Shown here piece after piece: positions 1 to 6,290 of a DNA stretch of 8,615 nt. The stretch comes from CAZGSG01 sp964528095 (GTDB lineage Bacteria > Bacteroidota > Bacteroidia > Chitinophagales > Chitinophagaceae): contig CAZGSG010000253.1 of assembly GCA_964528095.1 (NCBI GenBank), positions 1 through 8,615 of the forward strand. Reading direction: 5' to 3'. Positions within the stretch are counted from its first letter, which is position 1. Each line of letters opens with the position of its first letter. The position numbers and the translations under genes were made by a program. The notes beneath the pieces are model-generated. The model made no database searches and was not told the DNA's origin. It saw only the letters and a list, made by a program, of their open reading frames with translations.

Positions 1-1
1 C

Positions 2-766
2 CTCGGTGATTGTTTTGAAATACATTATTGCAAGGAATTTTTCGCGGAACAGGCAAATATTGATCCGACGAATGTATATAAAAAACTGGCAGCGATTTCG
101 CCTAACCCGCTTTCTGCATTATACAGGGTAAATGACAAATGGCTTTTATGTGCAAGCCCTGAACGGTTCTTAAAAAAAACCGGAATGGAATTAATATCAC
201 AGCCGATTAAAGGAACATCGAAGCGAATAAAGAACGATACAGCAAAAGACCTTGAGGCCAGGGAGGAATTATCACACAGCGCAAAAGACCGTTCTGAAAA
301 TGTGATGGTGGTAGATCTCGTACGAAACGACCTGGCTAAAATCTGTGAAGAAGGTACGGTGAAAGTTGATGAATTATATGGCATCTATTCATTTCCACAG
401 GTGCACCAGATGATCTCGACGATCAGTGGAAAACTAAAAAAAGAAATTTCTTTTGCAGAAATAATCCGTGCAGGATTTCCGATGGGTTCTATGACAGGAG
501 CGCCGAAAAGAAGGGTCATGGAACTGATAGAAAAATATGAAAAAACAAAACGAGGTATTTTTTCCGGCGCTGTTGGATATATTGATCCGGAAAATGATTT
601 CGACTTCAACGTGGTTATCAGGAGCATCATGTACAATGCGTCTTCACAATATCTTTCTTTTCTTGCCGGCTCAGGCATTACATTTTATAGTGAAGCGGAA
701 CAGGAATGGGAGGAATGTATGATGAAAGCTGAAGCAATGATCAGCATTCTCAGCGGAAAGCAGTAA
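2..766 (+). CDS. pabB: Aminodeoxychorismate synthase component I (partial, 5' end outside window)
   Basis: Chorismate-binding enzyme that, with a glutaminase partner (PabA), converts chorismate to 4-amino-4-deoxychorismate, the precursor of p-aminobenzoate and folate; cytoplasmic. The frame is open from base 2, giving 254 visible residues, which is most of the chorismate-binding domain; the N-terminal region is missing. Visible motifs in fragment numbering: GDCFEIHYC near 2-10, SPERFL 52-57, PIKGT 68-72, ENVMVVDLVRNDL 99-111, GSMTGAPK 162-169, RGIFSGAVGY 184-193, and AGSGI at 222-226 followed by a Glu-rich EWEEC. In this family a Lys in PIKGT (here K70) is the aminodeoxychorismate synthase signature, where anthranilate synthase (TrpE) has PIAGT, so pabB is favoured over trpE. 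No glutaminase domain is fused at the C-terminus. The gene stops with TAA and no clear terminator follows. The family call is near certain; pabB rather than a paralogue is likely. Confidence 0.93.
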   Translation, partial: LGDCFEIHYCKEFFAEQANIDPTNVYKKLAAISPNPLSALYRVNDKWLLCASPERFLKKTGMELISQPIKGTSKRIKNDTAKDLEAREELSHSAKDRSENVMVVDLVRNDLAKICEEGTVKVDELYGIYSFPQVHQMISTISGKLKKEISFAEIIRAGFPMGSMTGAPKRRVMELIEKYEKTKRGIFSGAVGYIDPENDFDFNVVIRSIMYNASSQYLSFLAGSGITFYSEAEQEWEECMMKAEAMISILSGKQ

Positions 767-931
767 ATACATCAAACCTGGGGAAAGTAATCTTTCAGCG
801 ATTAAAAAACTACATACTTCTAACACATTTCGAAGATTCGACTCTTTAAACCTATCTATTCAGGTACTATGCCGGGATTGGGGAATTTTCGATGTTTATA
901 GCGTTTGCATATAATTATATTAATATTCTTA

Positions 932-947
932 TTAAACTGTTGTTTAA
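932..947. repeat. Small perfect inverted repeat upstream of the OmpA-lipoprotein promoter
   Basis: TTAAAC, four bases, GTTTAA: a perfect 6-bp inverted repeat in the 250-bp gap between pabB and the OmpA gene. It lies just upstream of the candidate promoter, a place where an operator could sit. The surrounding bases 905-930 are very AT-rich and contain other accidental-looking palindromes, so chance is a real alternative. The rest of the 767-1016 gap shows no tRNA, no strong terminator and no convincing gene. Confidence 0.25.
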
Positions 948-951
948 CACA

Positions 952-984
952 TTGCCCGAGGATTTTGAAATGGTATGATGTTTG
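952..984 (+). promoter_or_regulatory. Candidate Bacteroidota-type promoter for the OmpA-family lipoprotein
   Basis: A TTG at 952-954 is followed, after 22 bases, by GATGTTTG at 977-984, one base off the phylum's -7 consensus TAnnTTTG. A start site near 990 would give a leader of roughly 25-30 nt. The bases just before the ATG (AACAAAATAAAAC) are A-rich with no Shine-Dalgarno sequence, as is usual in this phylum. A sigma70-like alternative (TTGACT at 982, TATAAC near 999) overlaps it but is too closely spaced. Confidence 0.35.
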
Positions 985-1016
985 ACTAGGGTATACTCTA
1001 TAACAAAATAAAACGT

Positions 1017-1688
1017 ATGAATTACACAAAGAAGATTTCTTTATCTATTGTCTCATTAGCATTATTAATGTCGAGTTGTAAAAACATGAATAAATCACAG
1101 AAAGGTGCGGTGATCGGCACAGGTGGCGGGGCTGCTGTTGGTGCTGTTATTGGAAAAGCGACAGGGAATACAGCATTGGGTGCAATTATAGGCGCGACAG
1201 TTGGCGGAGTAACCGGTGCTGTTATTGGTAGAAAAATGGATAAACAGGCAGAGGAAATAAAAAATGAAGTGCCTGGCGCAAAAGTAGAACGTGTTGGAGA
1301 AGGTATTGTAGTCGAATTCAACAATAAAATACTTTTTGGTTTTGATAAATCGGATCTGGGTGATGATGCAAAAAAGAACCTGGATGAATTAGTAGGCGTA
1401 TTGGCAAAATATCCAGATACAGACATAGAGATTCAGGGCCATACCGATAATACAGGTACGGACGAATATAATATGGGACTTTCTGAAAGAAGAGCTACTG
1501 CAGTTGCAAATTATATACGAGCAAATAACATCAAACGCGGACGTATATCCATCAAAGCATATGGCGAAAGTGCACCAAAATATTCCAATGATACAGAAGA
1601 TGGCCGCGCTAACAACAGGCGGGTAGACTTTTTGATCACGGCAAATAAGAAAATGATCAAGGACGCAAAAAAAGAATCAGGGAATTAA
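1017..1688 (+). CDS. Glycine-zipper / OmpA-family peptidoglycan-binding lipoprotein
   Basis: 223-residue envelope lipoprotein predicted to tether the outer membrane to peptidoglycan. A signal peptide ends in the lipobox LMSSC, so Cys21 would be lipidated. Residues about 30-72 are a glycine zipper (repeated GAVIG at about 30, 42 and 67, with many GxxxG spacings), a segment that inserts in or packs against membrane. Residues about 100-210 are an OmpA C-terminal domain: ILFGFDKSDL, then GHTDNTG (141-147), LSERRA (155-160) and NNRRVDF. D144 and R159 are 15 residues apart, matching the Asp/Arg pair that binds diaminopimelate in characterised OmpA domains. Lys follows the lipidated Cys and no acidic surface-export signal is seen, so the protein probably faces the periplasm. 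The beta-barrel gene starts 60 bp downstream on the same strand and probably shares the transcript. The family is clear; the individual role is inferred. Confidence 0.93.
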   Translation: MNYTKKISLSIVSLALLMSSCKNMNKSQKGAVIGTGGGAAVGAVIGKATGNTALGAIIGATVGGVTGAVIGRKMDKQAEEIKNEVPGAKVERVGEGIVVEFNNKILFGFDKSDLGDDAKKNLDELVGVLAKYPDTDIEIQGHTDNTGTDEYNMGLSERRATAVANYIRANNIKRGRISIKAYGESAPKYSNDTEDGRANNRRVDFLITANKKMIKDAKKESGN

Positions 1689-1748
1689 TCTAACCCGCAT
1701 ATTTATTTAGTTCATTAAAAAATCAATTATTAAATCAAACGAAAACTC

Positions 1749-2399
1749 ATGAAAAAAAAGATCATGTTATCCTGCGCATTGGCGATGTTGATAACCGCAG
1801 GAGCATTTGCGCAAACAAAAACAAGTTTTGGATTACGTGCAGGTGTGAATTTTCAAAACCTCAATGGGAAAGACATTAACGACGATAAGCTGGAAAACAA
1901 ATTGAAAACAGGGTTTAATGTAGGTGTTAATGCTGAGATACCCGTAGGTATTGATTTTTATGTGCAGCCAGGTGTTTTATTTACAACCAAGGGAGCTAAG
2001 TTGGAAGATTCGGATAATAAGATTAATATCTCTTATATAGAGATCCCGGTAAATTTTATCTATAAACCAGCTATCGGAACCGGCAGATTGATAATGGGCT
2101 TTGGTCCTTATGCCGCATTTGGTATGGGTGGAAAAGTTAAAAATGAGAACGGTAATGAAACGGATATAAAATTCGAAAAAAAGATCACCGCCGCCCAGGC
2201 TATATCAGGCACACCTTATTTAAAAGGATTTGATGCAGGTGCTAATCTCTTGTTTGGATATGAATTCGCGAATAAATTGTCCGTGCAATTAAATGCGGGA
2301 CTGGGACTGGTTGAAATCAATCCTGAAATAGACGGGGTTAATAACAATGGTTCACTGAAGAACACAGGTTTTGGACTGTCGCTTGGATATCGCTTCTGA
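1749..2399 (+). CDS. Outer-membrane beta-barrel protein, PorT / OMP_b-brl_2 type
   Basis: 216-residue protein with a Sec signal peptide (MKKK, hydrophobic core, AFA before Gln22). The mature part is a run of amphipathic strands with alternating aromatic/hydrophobic and polar residues, for example GLRAGVNFQNLNG, FYVQPGVLFTTKGAK, YIEIPVNFIY, GPYAAFGMGGK, KLSVQLNAGLGL and GFGLSLGYRF. It ends in Phe, the usual C-terminal signal for insertion by the BAM complex. This pattern matches the PorT-like outer-membrane barrel families that are abundant in Bacteroidota. The name PorT here describes the fold only; nothing shows a role in type IX secretion. Length fits a barrel of about eight strands. It lies 60 bp after the OmpA lipoprotein and is followed 22 bp later by a strong terminator, so the two genes likely end one transcription unit. 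Its ligand or specific job cannot be told. Confidence 0.88.
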   Translation: MKKKIMLSCALAMLITAGAFAQTKTSFGLRAGVNFQNLNGKDINDDKLENKLKTGFNVGVNAEIPVGIDFYVQPGVLFTTKGAKLEDSDNKINISYIEIPVNFIYKPAIGTGRLIMGFGPYAAFGMGGKVKNENGNETDIKFEKKITAAQAISGTPYLKGFDAGANLLFGYEFANKLSVQLNAGLGLVEINPEIDGVNNNGSLKNTGFGLSLGYRF

Positions 2400-2421
2400 T
2401 TTTGTAGTATATAATAATAGT

Positions 2422-2456
2422 TTAGCCGTCTGCAAAGCAGACGGCTAATTTTTTTT
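2422..2456 (+). terminator. Strong intrinsic terminator of the OmpA / beta-barrel unit
   Basis: A perfect 12-bp stem (TTAGCCGTCTGC at 2422-2433 with GCAGACGGCTAA at 2437-2448) closes on an AAA loop and is followed by eight T residues (2449-2456). It starts 22 bp after the stop codon of the beta-barrel gene. No comparable T-run lies on the other side, so it acts mainly for + strand transcription. Confidence 0.95.
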
Positions 2457-2472
2457 GATAGCGCCCTTCGAA

Positions 2473-2710
2473 ACGATTTAACACGGAGGGCACGGAAAAA
2501 AATGGCTCATTCTTTCTGTCCGAACAGCATGTCTGGTCTGTAAAGTAAGTTATACGTCTACCCTAATTGAAAACACGGAATAGGCAGAGTCTGCATATTC
2601 CGTGTTTCCTTATTATAAAGTTGACAGTATAGGAGTCACATCATTAATAAAAGTATTTACAGATAGAATGAAGCATCCATTTTTCTCCGTGGCTCCGTGG
2701 TAAAAGCGGA
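2473..2710. repeat. Long degenerate palindromic element with CACGGA motifs
   Basis: Outer arms of about 40 bp (left about 2473-2515, right about 2659-2710) are imperfect inverted repeats: both carry CACGGAG, a 1-2 base spacer, CACGGA, an A-run, ATGG and then TCATTCT-TCTGT, with a few small indels. The centre holds a perfect 12-bp stem (AAACACGGAATA 2571-2582, TATTCCGTGTTT 2596-2607) whose loop can form a further GCAG/CTGC stem. Outer and inner palindromes share almost the same centre (about 2590), so the whole is one folded structure. No open frame or transposase is present and no clear target-site duplication was found. It resembles a small non-autonomous repeat (MITE- or REP-like). It fills the gap between two convergent genes and might add bidirectional termination, though no long T-run follows the central stem. 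Confidence 0.7.
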
Positions 2711-2735
2711 TAACAGACACTGCTTCCCATAGAAG

Positions 2736-2766
2736 ATAAACCCACCTGCCAGGCAGGTGAGTTTAT
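2736..2766 (-). terminator. Hairpin downstream of the lipocalin-like gene, probable terminator
   Basis: CACCTGCC (2743-2750) pairs with GGCAGGTG (2752-2759). After one mismatch (2742/2760) the stem continues with ATAAAC (2736-2741) against GTTTAT (2761-2766). On the minus strand the hairpin begins 12 bp after the TAG stop and runs into a moderately T-rich sequence (GTTTATCTTCT). The T-run is not perfect, so termination strength is uncertain; the inverted repeat itself is unambiguous. Confidence 0.6.
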
Positions 2767-2778
2767 AAAAAACTTGAC

Positions 2779-3279
2779 CTATTGTTTGGAGAAAGTATAA
2801 TTGATCAACAGTGGCTTACCTTCAAAACTTGTTTCTGATTGTAATTGCATGGTACCATCTGCTATAGAGACCACTTTTAACCGGTAACCATCGGTTACGT
2901 CTTTTGCCTGTACGCCGCCGGGCAGTATTTTATACTGCAAATAAGTTTGACCATCGCTTGTGCGGGAAGACCATATAATGCTTCTTTGACCGGGTGCACA
3001 TCCTGTGGCACCAGCTGCAATGGTATACGAGCCATAACCATTGTTAGGGAATACCCAGGTGCTGCCGGTAAGACATCTTTCGTCTCCTTCATCCAATAAA
3101 GTAAGTTTTACTTTTTCGGATGCCGCCAATCCATTGATATTGATGCTACTTAATTGCCAGCTTCCTTTGATATCATCCCTGCCTGCGACAGCGGTTGTAT
3201 TTTTGGAGGAAGAACAGGAAGTAAGCAATAAAATACCCGTTACGAAGGGAAGTAGCCGTTTAAAAGTTCTAAATGCCAT
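2779..3279 (-). CDS. Lipocalin-like domain lipoprotein
   Basis: 166-residue predicted lipoprotein. The N-terminus is basic, then hydrophobic, ending in the lipobox LLTSC, so Cys22 would be lipidated; a short Ser/Thr/Asn linker follows. The body from about residue 37 (IKGSWQLSSININGL, then C69, TGSTWVF, NGYGSY, C94) resembles the small lipocalin-like domains common in Bacteroidota lipoproteins, which begin with a G-x-W beta-strand and form a small barrel. C69 and C94 could form a disulphide in the periplasm. No catalytic motif is seen and the ligand is unknown. The start ATG at 3277-3279 fits the signal peptide, and a good -7 box lies about 36-43 bp upstream. It is probably transcribed alone: the next gene upstream (mltD) is 390 bp away across a repeat array. 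Membership of the lipocalin-like group is likely but not certain. Confidence 0.8.
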   Translation of the reverse strand: MAFRTFKRLLPFVTGILLLTSCSSSKNTTAVAGRDDIKGSWQLSSININGLAASEKVKLTLLDEGDERCLTGSTWVFPNNGYGSYTIAAGATGCAPGQRSIIWSSRTSDGQTYLQYKILPGGVQAKDVTDGYRLKVVSIADGTMQLQSETSFEGKPLLINYTFSKQ

Positions 3280-3314
3280 AATTATAGTCTTAATGATGAA
3301 TTATTGATAGTTAT

Positions 3315-3322
3315 CAAACCTA
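3315..3322 (-). promoter_or_regulatory. -7 promoter element for the lipocalin-like lipoprotein
   Basis: On the minus strand this reads TAGGTTTG, a full match to the Bacteroidota -7 consensus TAnnTTTG. A start about 5-7 nt downstream would give a leader of roughly 30 nt before the ATG. No clear TTG is seen at the expected -33 position, so the promoter may be weak or need an activator. Confidence 0.5.
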
Positions 3323-3401
3323 ACTATGTAAATATTATGCCTGTTTTTGAAAGGGACTTATAAAAAAGAAAACGGGCAACTTTTATGCGATGCCGGATAG
3401 C

Positions 3402-3467
3402 AGTATAACGGAACTTATAGGTTAAACGAGAACGCTAAGTATAGCTTTCAGGGGAACCTTATAGGTT
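3402..3467. repeat. 22-bp palindrome array, first block (three units)
   Basis: Three consecutive 22-bp units. The third (3446-3467) begins TTTCAGGGG and ends in the palindrome AACCTTATAGGTT. The first (3402-3423) is a degenerate copy ending GGAACTTATAGGTT. The middle one (3424-3445) carries a different small palindrome, GCTA-AGTA-TAGC. Palindrome centres fall at about 3417, 3439.5 and 3461, which is one every 22 bp (about two DNA helical turns). No protein is encoded. The block lies between the lipocalin-like gene and mltD, both on the minus strand. Confidence 0.8.
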
Positions 3468-3523
3468 CAGGCGGATCTTTTAATTAGTTAAGGATTCCAG
3501 GCCTACTTGCCGCTGTGTTGTGA

Positions 3524-3594
3524 AAACAGGTATTAATGACCGGAAAAAACAGGTGTAATCTACGTTCCAAACAGGCTCAAACTCTTAGTGGAGC
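3524..3594. repeat. Degenerate AAACAGG direct repeats leading into the second array block
   Basis: AAACAGG occurs at 3524, 3547 and 3569, spaced 23 and 22 bp. The first two copies share a longer match (AAAACAGGT, then a TAAT two bases later). The third continues as GGCTC, as does the copy at 3617 inside the next block (GGGCTC). These look like decayed members of the same 22-bp repeat family. A GCTC/GAGC inverted repeat (3575-3578 and 3591-3594) sits in the last segment. Confidence 0.55.
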
Positions 3595-3660
3595 TTTCAG
3601 GGGAACCTTATAGGTTAAACAGGGCTCTAAAGTTTAGGTTTCAGGGGAACCTTATAGGTT
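3595..3660. repeat. 22-bp palindrome array, second block (three units)
   Basis: Units at 3595-3616 and 3639-3660 are identical over all 22 bp to the unit at 3446-3467: they start TTTCAGGGG and end in the palindrome AACCTTATAGGTT. Between them, 3617-3638 starts AAACAGGG and carries the palindrome CTAAAGTTTAG. Palindrome centres are at 3610, 3632 and 3654, exactly 22 bp apart. The block ends 9 bp past the mltD stop codon, so it would be transcribed as the mltD 3' untranslated region unless termination is immediate. Confidence 0.88.
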
Positions 3661-3669
3661 CAACACACC

Positions 3670-4746
3670 TTATTGGGTGCCGGAACTATTTGTCGCATAA
3701 TCCGGGTTTAAAAGAAGTTGCACAGATTCATGTAATATCTGCGTTTTCTTCAGTAGAAATAACTCCATTTTCTCCGTAGGCAGACGCAGATCGTATTTGC
3801 TTTCCAGAGCTATTTTTTTATCAAATCCCGGATTGATTTTATTGAAAACCGTTCTGTCCATAGACAAATGCGCAATGATCAGCCCGGAATTATAACGGCC
3901 GCTGATCGCCTGGATTTTTATATTGGCGGTGTCGACACCCGCCAGGTTGATAGCATAGAATTGATCGGGATTGCCAGCTTCCTCCTTTGTAAAAGTGGTG
4001 ATACCACCCTGTCCTTCCATCAGGTAATGCGTTGCAATGAATTTTTTTACATGATTCCGTGATTCTACCGGCAGGTAAGCCTGTAGTGTCCAGAAATCGC
4101 GGCTGCCACTTTTTTTGATCGCAGCATTCACTTTGCCGGGACCACCATTATATGCTGCTATTACAAGTAACCAGTCGTCATACATTTCAAAAAGCGATAT
4201 GAGGTATTTCGAAGCCGCTGCCGTACTCTTATAAAAATCTCTTCGTTCGTCAACCTTACGGCCCACTTTTAAACCCATATTACGCGCCGTGCCTGCCATA
4301 AACTGCCAGGGACCTACCGCGCCCGCCCATGACCGGGCATTGGTCTTCAGCTGTGATTCGATAACAGCAAGATATTTCAACTCTTTTGGCAATCCATTTT
4401 GAGTCAGCACAGCGTCCATCATATCAAAATACGGCTTGCCCCAGTCTTTCATATTTTCCATGGTTTTGGAAAACCTGCCGATATAATCTTCTACGAAACT
4501 GATGGCCTGGGGATTCAGTTGTGCGATATTGATATCAGCAGAACTTGCAGAGGGGATAAACAAGTCCTTGAACCCTTCTTTTGGGTCATGTATCTGGGGC
4601 TGATTAATATGTAGCAGGGAGTCATTTCTATCGGTAGTGTCAGAAATGGGAGCTTGTATCGAAAAAGTCTTTTCACTGTCGCCGGCATTTACATACTGAG
4701 TAAGCAGGATGCCGCAAACAGCGAAGGCCAAAAATCGTTTTACCAT
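3670..4746 (-). CDS. mltD: Lytic transglycosylase, MltD-like, SLT domain without LysM
   Basis: Periplasmic enzyme predicted to cleave the MurNAc-GlcNAc bond of peptidoglycan with 1,6-anhydroMurNAc formation. From the ATG at 4746 it has 358 residues: a signal peptide (MVKR, hydrophobic core, YVNA before Gly22), a linker, then a transglycosylase domain at about 95-245. Family motifs are intact: LAVIES with catalytic Glu130, GAVGPWQFM at 142-150, AAYNGGPG at 197-204. The region at about 263-335 (ending INPGF and LRLPTEKMELFL) resembles the segment following the catalytic domain in MltD. MltD homologues usually end in LysM repeats, but none is seen here. A GTG at 4770 would add eight residues; ATG is preferred because it gives a compact signal peptide. 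Either way the gene starts 11-35 bp after the gatA stop, suggesting co-transcription. The MltD name rests on overall architecture; a generic SLT transglycosylase is the alternative. Confidence 0.9.
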   Translation of the reverse strand: MVKRFLAFAVCGILLTQYVNAGDSEKTFSIQAPISDTTDRNDSLLHINQPQIHDPKEGFKDLFIPSASSADINIAQLNPQAISFVEDYIGRFSKTMENMKDWGKPYFDMMDAVLTQNGLPKELKYLAVIESQLKTNARSWAGAVGPWQFMAGTARNMGLKVGRKVDERRDFYKSTAAASKYLISLFEMYDDWLLVIAAYNGGPGKVNAAIKKSGSRDFWTLQAYLPVESRNHVKKFIATHYLMEGQGGITTFTKEEAGNPDQFYAINLAGVDTANIKIQAISGRYNSGLIIAHLSMDRTVFNKINPGFDKKIALESKYDLRLPTEKMELFLLKKTQILHESVQLLLNPDYATNSSGTQ

Positions 4747-4781
4747 CACAGCGAATTTGTTTTTAAACACTTATCCAAACA

Positions 4782-6245
4782 CTAATTCATTCTCGCAGGA
4801 AGTGCACGGTCTTCTTTGTATTCCTTCATCAAGAGATTCGAAACGGGGAGCAAAGATACCTCATCAAACCGGTTTGCCATCACCTGCAGGCCAAAGGGCA
4901 TGCCATTACTATGCCGGAAAAGAGGGATTGAAATAGCGGGGATACCCACTAAATTTGCCATAACTGTATAAATATCAGCTAAATACATGGCTATGGGGTC
5001 GTCCATTTTCTCCCCGGCCTTAAAAGCGGTAGTGGGAGAGGTAGGTAGGATAATAAAGTCAAAGTCCTTGAAAATCAACTCTATCTGATTTGCTAATAAT
5101 TTTCTAACTTTTTGAGCTCGGGTGAAATACGCGTCATAGTAGCCGGAACTCAAAACAAAGGTTCCCAGCATGATCCTTCTTTTCACTTCTTTTCCAAAAC
5201 CCTCGGACCGGGATTCTTTGTAAAATTCGGTCAGATCAAGGCCTTTTTTATTAGCACTATACCCGAATTTAATGCCATCATACCGGGAGAGATTGGAAGA
5301 GGCTTCCGCCGTTGTCAGTACATAGTAAGCCGGAACAATATGATCCAGGAGGTCGAATGATACCGCCTCAGCTTCATGTCCATCCTCTTTTAGCTGTGAC
5401 AGGAGCGTGTTGATGGCCGCGCCGATCTCCGGATCAAGGCTTGGGTGATTCAGAGCCTGATCAAAATAAGCGATACGGTATTTTTTAGCAGGTATAAGTG
5501 AGGTAGAATAGGACTCAACCGCGCGTTGTGACACGGTGCTGTCGAACTCATCTGCGCCGGCGATTATTTCCAGTAAACAAGCTACATCAGGGATATTATT
5601 TCCAAAAATGCCGATCTGGTCGAATGAAGAACCATAAGCGATCAGCCCATACCTGGAAATACGGCCATAAGTTGGTTTCAGGCCAACTATGCCGCAAAAA
5701 TCAGCGGGCTGGCGAACTGATCCACCCGTGTCGCTGCCCAATGAAAGCATACAGAGCCCTGCCTGTACGGCTACTGCAGAACCTCCGGATGAGCCGCCTG
5801 GTACTCTTGTTTCATCAGCCGCATTCAACACTTTGCCATAGACTGAGTTTTCATTGGTTGATCCCATTGCAAACTCGTCGCAATTACAGTTTCCTATAAT
5901 GATAGCATCTTCCTGCAGTAATCGTTCAACCGCGGTAGCTGAATAAATAGCTGTAAAATCTTTTAATATACCAGAGGATGCAGAAAGACGATGACCTTTA
6001 TACGATATCACATCCTTGATACCGATAACAACTCCATGAAGCCTGCCCATGGGTTTACCGTCAGCCCTTGCTGCATCAAGAAAGCGGGCTTTTTGCAAAG
6101 CTTCCTCTTCGTATACATCAATAAAAGCATTGAGAGCGGAGAAGGATTTTATTTGCCGTAGATAATGCTCAACGGTTTGCAAACAGGTAACCCTTCCTTC
6201 TTTTAACTGCACATGGAAGTCGCCAATTGAAGAAAATTCAAACAA
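4782..6245 (-). CDS. gatA: Glutamyl-tRNA(Gln) amidotransferase subunit A
   Basis: Catalytic glutaminase subunit of GatCAB, which turns Glu-tRNA(Gln) into Gln-tRNA(Gln) in organisms lacking a usable GlnRS; cytoplasmic. The 487 residues match the usual GatA length. The amidase-signature triad is complete: Lys77 (GIKD), Ser152 (GGSSGGS) and Ser176 (SDTGGSVRQPA), with spacings of 75 and 24 as in structurally studied family members. GatA-specific stretches include CDEFAMGSTNENSVYG, RVPGGSSGGSAVAVQAG, LKPTYGRISRYGLIAYGSSF and LPTSPTTAF, which favour GatA over a general amidase. The start appears to be TTG at 6243-6245 (minus strand): an in-frame stop lies four codons upstream, the only other upstream candidate is a CTG, and the next ATG is at residue 66, inside conserved sequence. 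No Shine-Dalgarno is visible. gatB and gatC are not in the window. It sits between tatA and mltD, probably as one operon. Confidence 0.95.
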   Translation of the reverse strand: MFEFSSIGDFHVQLKEGRVTCLQTVEHYLRQIKSFSALNAFIDVYEEEALQKARFLDAARADGKPMGRLHGVVIGIKDVISYKGHRLSASSGILKDFTAIYSATAVERLLQEDAIIIGNCNCDEFAMGSTNENSVYGKVLNAADETRVPGGSSGGSAVAVQAGLCMLSLGSDTGGSVRQPADFCGIVGLKPTYGRISRYGLIAYGSSFDQIGIFGNNIPDVACLLEIIAGADEFDSTVSQRAVESYSTSLIPAKKYRIAYFDQALNHPSLDPEIGAAINTLLSQLKEDGHEAEAVSFDLLDHIVPAYYVLTTAEASSNLSRYDGIKFGYSANKKGLDLTEFYKESRSEGFGKEVKRRIMLGTFVLSSGYYDAYFTRAQKVRKLLANQIELIFKDFDFIILPTSPTTAFKAGEKMDDPIAMYLADIYTVMANLVGIPAISIPLFRHSNGMPFGLQVMANRFDEVSLLPVSNLLMKEYKEDRALPARMN

Positions 6246-6290
6246 ATGCAGGTATTAAATCAGTGATGAAAGAATGTATGAAAAAGACGA

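Noticed and set aside
780..800. Weak GAAAG/CTTTC hairpin after pabB as a terminator
   Set aside because: Five base pairs only and no T-run follows.
892..978. 28-codon hydrophobic open frame (MFIAFAYNYINIL...) upstream of the OmpA gene
   Set aside because: It lies in AT-rich DNA, overlaps the candidate promoter, has no ribosome-binding context, and such short frames arise by chance.
767..1016. tRNA or small RNA gene in the pabB-OmpA gap
   Set aside because: No cloverleaf, T-loop sequence or stable structured RNA could be traced by eye.
1022..1426. 134-codon minus-strand open frame opposite the OmpA lipoprotein
   Set aside because: Pro/Ala/Ile-rich shadow of the glycine-zipper codons, with no family features.
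2571..2607. Central hairpin of the palindromic element as a stand-alone intrinsic terminator
   Set aside because: The stem is perfect, but neither side has a proper T-run and both flanking genes have better terminators closer to their stop codons.
3402..3660. Possible short CRISPR array from 22-bp repeats separated by 22-bp spacers
   Set aside because: Only three exact repeats and one degenerate copy, in two separate blocks; the spacers are shorter than usual, are themselves palindromic and similar to one another, and no cas gene is in the window.
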